In this document: positions 13,400 through 17,431 of the stretch, one piece after another
Layout: the number at the start of each line of letters is the position of its first letter
Position numbering within the stretch: position 1 is the first letter of the stretch
From: JAJXZP01 sp035505775
GTDB taxonomy: Bacteria > Spirochaetota > Spirochaetia > Treponematales > Rectinemataceae
Direction: 5' to 3'
NCBI GenBank assembly: GCA_035505775.1
Contig: DATJQN010000183.1
Span: 1-17,431 of the forward strand
Length of the DNA: 17,431 nucleotides
Translations under genes and position numbers: made by a program
The notes under the pieces: generated by a model
Seen by the model: only the letters and a program-made list of their open reading frames with translations
Databases searched by the model: none
What the model was told of the DNA's origin: nothing

Positions 13400-14365
13400 A
13401 TGGAACGCAGCAACCTGCTCACCCGTCTCGTGCGCTCGCTCGCCCGCGGCCGCGAATCGGCCATCTTCCTCGCCCTCGTCATCATCATGGTGGGGATAAC
13501 CGTCTTCGCTCCCAACTTCGTCAGCGGGGAGAATCTCTACCTCATTTCGCGCCAGATCTCGTTCGTGGCCATCGTGGCCATCGGCGAGCTCTTCGTCATT
13601 CTCACGGGCGGCATCGATCTCTCCGTGGGCTCGGTGATGGGCCTGGCCGGCGTGGCGGCCGCTGGGGCCATGAAATTCGGCTTCGACCCGGTGCTCGCCG
13701 TCCTGGTCGGCCTCCTGGTCGGCCTCCTCATCGGCGCGATCAACGGCGCCCTCATCGCCTACGTGCGCATCGCCCCGTTCATAGTGACTCTCGCCATGCT
13801 GAGCTTCGCGCGCGGCATGATCCTGATACTGACGGAAGGCTGGCCGATCACCGAGATATCCAAGGCCTTCCTTCCCATCGGCCAGGGCTCCTTCCTCGCC
13901 CTGCCGATCCCCCTCTGGGTGATGGCCGTGGTGGCGGTCATCGCCTGGTTCGTGCTCACCAAGACCGCCTTCGGGCGCCGCACCTACGCCATTGGCGGGA
14001 ACGAGCAGGCCACCTTCCTCTCGGGCATCAATGTGAAGGCGATCACCTTCCGCCTGTACATGATCTCCTCGCTCTGCGCAGCCCTCGTCGGCGTCATCCT
14101 GGTGGCCCGCTTCAACTCGGCCCAGGCCGACACGGGGACCGGCTGGGAGCTCGACGCGATAGCGGCCGCAGTCATCGGCGGCACCTCCCTCATGGGCGGC
14201 GCCGGTTCCGTGCTCGGCGTGCTCATCGGCGCGGCCATCATGGGAGTCATCCGCAACGGTCTCGTGCTGATGCAGGTCTCGCCCTACTACCAGACGGCGA
14301 TAATAGGCGTGATCATCGTCCTCGCCGCGGTGCTCGACCGCGTCAAGTCGGTGAGGCAGGTGTAG
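13400..14365 (+). CDS. CUT2 sugar ABC transporter permease (RbsC/AraH type)
   Basis: A 321-residue membrane protein with about eight to ten hydrophobic segments, of the branched-chain-amino-acid-type (BPD_transp_2) permease family used by ribose, xylose and arabinose importers. The hallmark motif I-L-T-G-G-I-D-L-S-V-G-S-V-M-G-L is at about residues 67-82, and A-I-G-G-N-E-Q-A and V-I-G-G-T-S-L-M-G-G-A-G-S occur in the second half, as in RbsC. It should form a homodimeric pore. AGGA lies 8 nt before the ATG. The gene ends 4 bp before the ATPase start, showing tight coupling, but is separated from its binding-protein gene by a long structured gap. Confidence 0.93.
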   Translation: MERSNLLTRLVRSLARGRESAIFLALVIIMVGITVFAPNFVSGENLYLISRQISFVAIVAIGELFVILTGGIDLSVGSVMGLAGVAAAGAMKFGFDPVLAVLVGLLVGLLIGAINGALIAYVRIAPFIVTLAMLSFARGMILILTEGWPITEISKAFLPIGQGSFLALPIPLWVMAVVAVIAWFVLTKTAFGRRTYAIGGNEQATFLSGINVKAITFRLYMISSLCAALVGVILVARFNSAQADTGTGWELDAIAAAVIGGTSLMGGAGSVLGVLIGAAIMGVIRNGLVLMQVSPYYQTAIIGVIIVLAAVLDRVKSVRQV

Positions 14366-14369
14366 GGCC

Positions 14370-15953
14370 ATGTCCGACACACGGTCTGCGAGCCCGGATC
14401 CCGGCCCTGCCGTCGGCCGAACCGGCGCAGCCTCGGCGGCCGGCGGCGCCGCGCTGCTCGACATGCGCGGCATCTCCAAGTCCTTCCCCGGCGTCCAGGC
14501 GCTGAAAGCGGTCAACTTCGCGGTGCAGCGCGGCGAGGTCGTGGGACTGCTCGGGGAAAACGGTGCGGGCAAGTCCACCCTCATGAAGATACTCACCGGC
14601 GTGTACCGACCCGACGGCGGGGAACTCCTGTGGGAAGGCGCCTCCCTGCACTTCGACTCCATCCGCGAGGCCCAGGAGAAGGGCATCTCCATAATTTTCC
14701 AGGAGCTCAACAACTGCCCCAACCTGAGCGCCCTCGAGAACCTTTTCCTGGGGCGCGAGCTCCACCGCTCGAGCGGCCTCCTGGACTTCCCCACGATGCG
14801 CGAACGCGCAAAGGCCCTTTTCGAGCGGCTGGATGTGAACATCGACCTCAACGTGCCGGTGGGGCGGCTCTCCACGGCAATCCAGCAGATGATCGAGATC
14901 GCCAAGGCCCTGCTGACCGACGTCCGCCTCCTCGTCATGGACGAGCCCACCTCCTCCCTCACCTCGCGCGAGACCGACAAGCTCTTCCAGGTGATACGCG
15001 AGCTCAAGGCCAAGGGCATAGCGGTCATCTTCATCTCGCACAAGCTCGAGGAAGTATTCCATGTCACCGACCGCATCGTCGTGCTCCGGGACGGCGAGAA
15101 CGTCGGCGAGCTCGACCCGCGCCGCGCCACCACCGAACAGCTCATTTCCCTCATGGTCGGGCGGGAGCTCAAGGACTTCTTCTCGTCCCGGAAGAGCAAA
15201 CCTTCCGGGGATGTGCTGCTGCGCGTCGAGGGGCTGTCCGGACCGCCGGACATTCGCGACGTCAGCTTCGATCTGCACAAGGGAGAAATCCTCGGCTTCG
15301 CCGGCCTCATCGGTGCGGGGCGAACCGAGACGGCCCGGCTCCTGATCGGCGCCGTGGCAAAGTCCGCCGGGCATCTGCATCTGGACGGCAGGGAGGTTCA
15401 GGTCAGGAGCCCGAAGGCGGCGGTGGCACTCGGGATCGCCTATCTGCCCGAGGATCGCAAGGTGCAGGCCCTCGTGCTCGGCATGACGATGCGGGAGAAC
15501 GTGACCCTGGCCGTGCACAATGCCCTGAAGAAGCTCCTCGTCATCCTCGATCGCAGGCGGGAGCTCGAGATCGCGCGGGATTCGATCCGTTCCTTCGACA
15601 TCAAAGTCTCGGGGACGGAGCAGCTCGTCCGCAACCTGTCCGGAGGCAACCAGCAGAAGGTGGTGATCGCCAAATGGCTGGCTGCAAAACCACGCATCCT
15701 CATTCTCGATGAACCGACCCGAGGCATCGATGTACATGCGAAGAGCGAGGTGCACCGGATCATCGCCGAGCTCGCGGACTCGGGAGTCTCCATTATTCTC
15801 ATCTCATCGGAACTGCCGGAGATCCTCGCCCTCGCCGACCGGGTGCTCGTGATGCACGAAGGCGGAGTCAAGGCCATACTCCCGCGCGAGGGCCTGACCC
15901 AGGAAGCGGTCATGACGGCGGTCTTCGGACCCAGCGTGGAGGAGGAGCGATGA
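14370..15953 (+). CDS. CUT2 sugar ABC transporter ATPase with two nucleotide-binding domains (RbsA/AraG type)
   Basis: A 527-residue fused ATPase that powers the CUT2 importer. Domain 1 has Walker A G-E-N-G-A-G-K-S-T (62-70), Walker B with D-E-P-T-S-S-L-T (191-198) and the H-loop I-S-H-K (222-225). Its signature is altered to L-S-T-A-I-Q-Q (167-173). Domain 2 has a degenerate Walker A with Arg in place of Lys (G-A-G-R-T, about 315-319), an intact L-S-G-G-N-Q-Q (423-429) and D-E-P-T-R-G-I-D (447-454). This asymmetry is usual for the RbsA family, so it is not a sign of decay. The first 28 residues are Ala/Gly/Pro-rich and unlike the family, whose members usually start close to L-L-D-M-R-G-I-S-K-S-F-P-G. 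Translation could instead begin at the ATG at 14464, but the 4-bp coupling to the permease favours 14370. The stop overlaps the ribulokinase start by 4 bp. Confidence 0.95.
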   Translation: MSDTRSASPDPGPAVGRTGAASAAGGAALLDMRGISKSFPGVQALKAVNFAVQRGEVVGLLGENGAGKSTLMKILTGVYRPDGGELLWEGASLHFDSIREAQEKGISIIFQELNNCPNLSALENLFLGRELHRSSGLLDFPTMRERAKALFERLDVNIDLNVPVGRLSTAIQQMIEIAKALLTDVRLLVMDEPTSSLTSRETDKLFQVIRELKAKGIAVIFISHKLEEVFHVTDRIVVLRDGENVGELDPRRATTEQLISLMVGRELKDFFSSRKSKPSGDVLLRVEGLSGPPDIRDVSFDLHKGEILGFAGLIGAGRTETARLLIGAVAKSAGHLHLDGREVQVRSPKAAVALGIAYLPEDRKVQALVLGMTMRENVTLAVHNALKKLLVILDRRRELEIARDSIRSFDIKVSGTEQLVRNLSGGNQQKVVIAKWLAAKPRILILDEPTRGIDVHAKSEVHRIIAELADSGVSIILISSELPEILALADRVLVMHEGGVKAILPREGLTQEAVMTAVFGPSVEEER

Positions 15954-17431
15954 GCGCTCAGAAGGGACGGGACTTCGTTCTCGGGATCGACTTCGGCACG
16001 GACTCTGTGCGGGCCCTCGTGGCCGACGCCGCTGACGGCGCAGTCGGAGGGCAGGGCGTTGCGCCCTACCGGCGCTGGGCCGAGGGTTCCTACTGCGCCC
16101 CGCGTGAAAACCGCTTCAGACAGCATCCCCTGGACTACATCGAGTCCATGGAGGCTGCAGTCCGCCAGGCTCTCGCTGAGGCCGGCGGTGCCTCCGGCGG
16201 TGCCGCCGGCGGAAAGGTCCGGGGAATCGCGATCGACACGACCGGCTCGACACCCTGCTTCGCTGACGCGGCGGGCCGCCCGCTGTCGCTCTCGCTCGAG
16301 TTCGCCGAGGATCCCGACGCCATGTTCATTCTCTGGAAGGATCACAGTTCGGTGGCGGAGGCCGAGCGCATCAACGAGCTCGCCCGCAGCTGGGGCGGCG
16401 TGGACTACACGAAGTTCGAGGGCGGGATCTACTCCTCGGAGTGGTTCTGGGCCAAGGTCCTTCACGTTGTGCGCTCCAATCCCCGCGTTGCCGCGGCCGC
16501 CGCCACCGTGGTCGAGCACTGCGACTGGATGCCGGCCCTGCTCTGCGGCTCGCGGGACTATCGGAGCATCAAGCGGAGCCGCTGCGCCGCCGGGCACAAG
16601 GCCATGTGGCATGCCTCATGGGGCGGCTACCCGCCCGCCGCCTTCCTCGACAAACTGAACCCTCGCCTCTCGGTGCTCGCCGCCTCCCTCGGCACGGAGA
16701 CCTACACCGCCGAAACCGTCTTCGGGAAGCTCAGCCCGGAATGGGCCAAGCGCCTCGGCCTGTCGACCGAGGTAGTCGTGTCGGTGGGCGCCTTCGATGC
16801 GCACATCGGTGCGGTGGGCGGCGATGTCGCGCCCGGCACCCTGCTCAAAATCATGGGCACGAGCACGTGCGACATCATGATCGGACCGAAACCCTCGGGC
16901 GCGGAGAAGCTTGTCGCCGGGATCTGCGGCCAAGTCGACGGCTCGGTCGTGAAGGACATGATTGGCTACGAGGCCGGCCAGTCGGCCTTCGGTGACGTTT
17001 TCGCCTGGTTTCGTAAGATTCTCGCCTGGCCGGCCCGCGCCCTCCCGGGGCTCGGCGACCCGCAGGCCATCGAGGACAAGCTGCTCCCCGCCCTCGAGGC
17101 CGAGGCCGCCAAGATCGACCCTTCCGAGTCGGGCCTGGTGGCCCTCGACTGGCACAACGGCCGCCGCACACCCGACGCCGATCAGGCCCTCACCGGCGCG
17201 CTCGCCGGGATCAGCCTCGGCACCGACGCGCCCGCGGTCTACCGCGCCCTGATCGAGTCGGCCGCCTTCGGCTCGCGTGCCATCGTCGAGCGCCTGCGCT
17301 CCGAGGGCGTGAAGGTCGAGCGCGTGGCCGCGATCGGCGGCGTTGCCCGCAAGAGTCCGCTCGTAATGCAGATCTGTTCCGACGTCATGGGCATGGACAT
17401 CTCGGTTTCCGCCAACGACCAGTCCGTCGCG
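15950..17431 (+). CDS. araB: L-ribulokinase, 3' end outside the window
   Basis: The first 494 residues of an FGGY-family kinase that phosphorylates L-ribulose to L-ribulose-5-phosphate with ATP, the second step of the isomerase route of L-arabinose catabolism. The frame is open from ATG 15950 to the window edge. AraB is normally about 550-570 residues, so roughly the last tenth is missing. AraB-specific stretches include G-I-D-F-G-T-D-S-V-R-A-L-V (12-24), N-R-F-R-Q-H-P-L-D-Y-I-E-S-M-E-A-A (54-70), E-W-F-W-A-K-V-L-H-V (164-173) and G-T-S-T-C-D-I-M (303-310). The likely catalytic Asp is D283 in A-F-D-A-H-I-G. The start overlaps the ATPase stop (ATGA), giving translational coupling. Residues 79-88 are a Gly/Ala-rich loop made from a 12-bp repeat. 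Substrate assignment as ribulokinase rather than xylulokinase or other FGGY kinases is well supported by these motifs. Confidence 0.94.
   Translation, partial: MSAQKGRDFVLGIDFGTDSVRALVADAADGAVGGQGVAPYRRWAEGSYCAPRENRFRQHPLDYIESMEAAVRQALAEAGGASGGAAGGKVRGIAIDTTGSTPCFADAAGRPLSLSLEFAEDPDAMFILWKDHSSVAEAERINELARSWGGVDYTKFEGGIYSSEWFWAKVLHVVRSNPRVAAAAATVVEHCDWMPALLCGSRDYRSIKRSRCAAGHKAMWHASWGGYPPAAFLDKLNPRLSVLAASLGTETYTAETVFGKLSPEWAKRLGLSTEVVVSVGAFDAHIGAVGGDVAPGTLLKIMGTSTCDIMIGPKPSGAEKLVAGICGQVDGSVVKDMIGYEAGQSAFGDVFAWFRKILAWPARALPGLGDPQAIEDKLLPALEAEAAKIDPSESGLVALDWHNGRRTPDADQALTGALAGISLGTDAPAVYRALIESAAFGSRAIVERLRSEGVKVERVAAIGGVARKSPLVMQICSDVMGMDISVSANDQSVA
16184..16212 (+). repeat. 12-bp tandem repeat inside the ribulokinase gene
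   Basis: GGCGGTGCCTCC (16184-16195) is followed by GGCGGTGCCGCC (16196-16207) and a partial unit GGCGG (16208-16212). It encodes G-G-A-S, G-G-A-A, G-G in a loop just before the conserved V-R-G-I-A-I-D-T-T-G-S strand. The frame is preserved. Confidence 0.65.

Noticed and set aside
13145..15310. Long minus-strand open frame (721 codons) opposite the CUT2 permease and ATPase
   Set aside because: It is antisense to unmistakable transporter genes and Ser/Arg/His-rich with no motif; long antisense frames are expected at this GC content.
15290..15330. Loss of the Walker A lysine in the second ATPase domain as a sign of decay
   Set aside because: A degenerate second Walker A (G-A-G-R-T) is normal in RbsA-type double-domain sugar ATPases.

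Overview
This window is a bacterial catabolic locus for L-arabinose and arabinose-containing oligosaccharides. The DNA is clearly GC-rich, and most codons end in G or C. Two glycosidases, two complete sets of sugar ABC-importer membrane components, two regulators, an AraM-type glycerol-1-phosphate dehydrogenase and the start of an L-ribulokinase are readable. The host cannot be named with certainty. One substrate-binding protein has a relaxed lipobox (F-S-A-C) and the other a plain Sec signal peptide. Together with a CUT1 importer lacking its own ATPase and a GntR/LacI hybrid regulator, this would fit a high-GC spirochaete or a similar fermentative bacterium; this is a guess.

Left block, minus strand (6706 down to 258): an AraR-like GntR/LacI hybrid regulator, then a CUT1-type importer (binding protein and two permeases, no ATPase), then a GH127 beta-L-arabinofuranosidase. 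An alpha-L-arabinofuranosidase of family GH51 (6895-8487) diverges from the regulator. Neither glycosidase has a signal peptide. The logic therefore appears to be import of short arabino-oligosaccharides followed by cytoplasmic trimming from both alpha and beta linkages. The 188-bp divergent spacer carries two copies of the palindrome TGGTAT-(1 or 2 nt)-ATACCA. One overlaps the likely GH51 -10 box; the other lies just after the predicted regulator start site, whose promoter is TTGACA-17-TATATG. The start of a further minus-strand gene may run off the left edge.

Middle block, minus strand (10809 down to 8502): an AraM-like glycerol-1-phosphate dehydrogenase followed closely by an EamA-family membrane transporter. 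It converges on GH51 over a short palindrome.

Right block, plus strand (11091 to the right edge): a LacI-family regulator, a lipoprotein sugar-binding protein, a CUT2 permease, a double-domain CUT2 ATPase and, overlapping it by 4 bp, L-ribulokinase (AraB), cut off by the window edge. This reads as monosaccharide (probably arabinose) uptake plus the first committed phosphorylation. Between the AraM-like gene and lacI lie two identical perfect palindromes, GTGTACGTACAC, 31 bp apart, with a third palindrome between them.

Recurring oddities are GC-rich low-complexity insertions in otherwise well-conserved proteins (EamA twice, GH51 C-terminus, ATPase N-terminus, ribulokinase loop), some made of visible 9-, 12- or 15-bp tandem repeats, and strong hairpins directly after both binding-protein genes. 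No CRISPR, tRNA, rRNA, insertion sequence or recognisable phage gene was found. The gene families are all known; what may be new is the regulatory wiring and the repeat-driven protein insertions.
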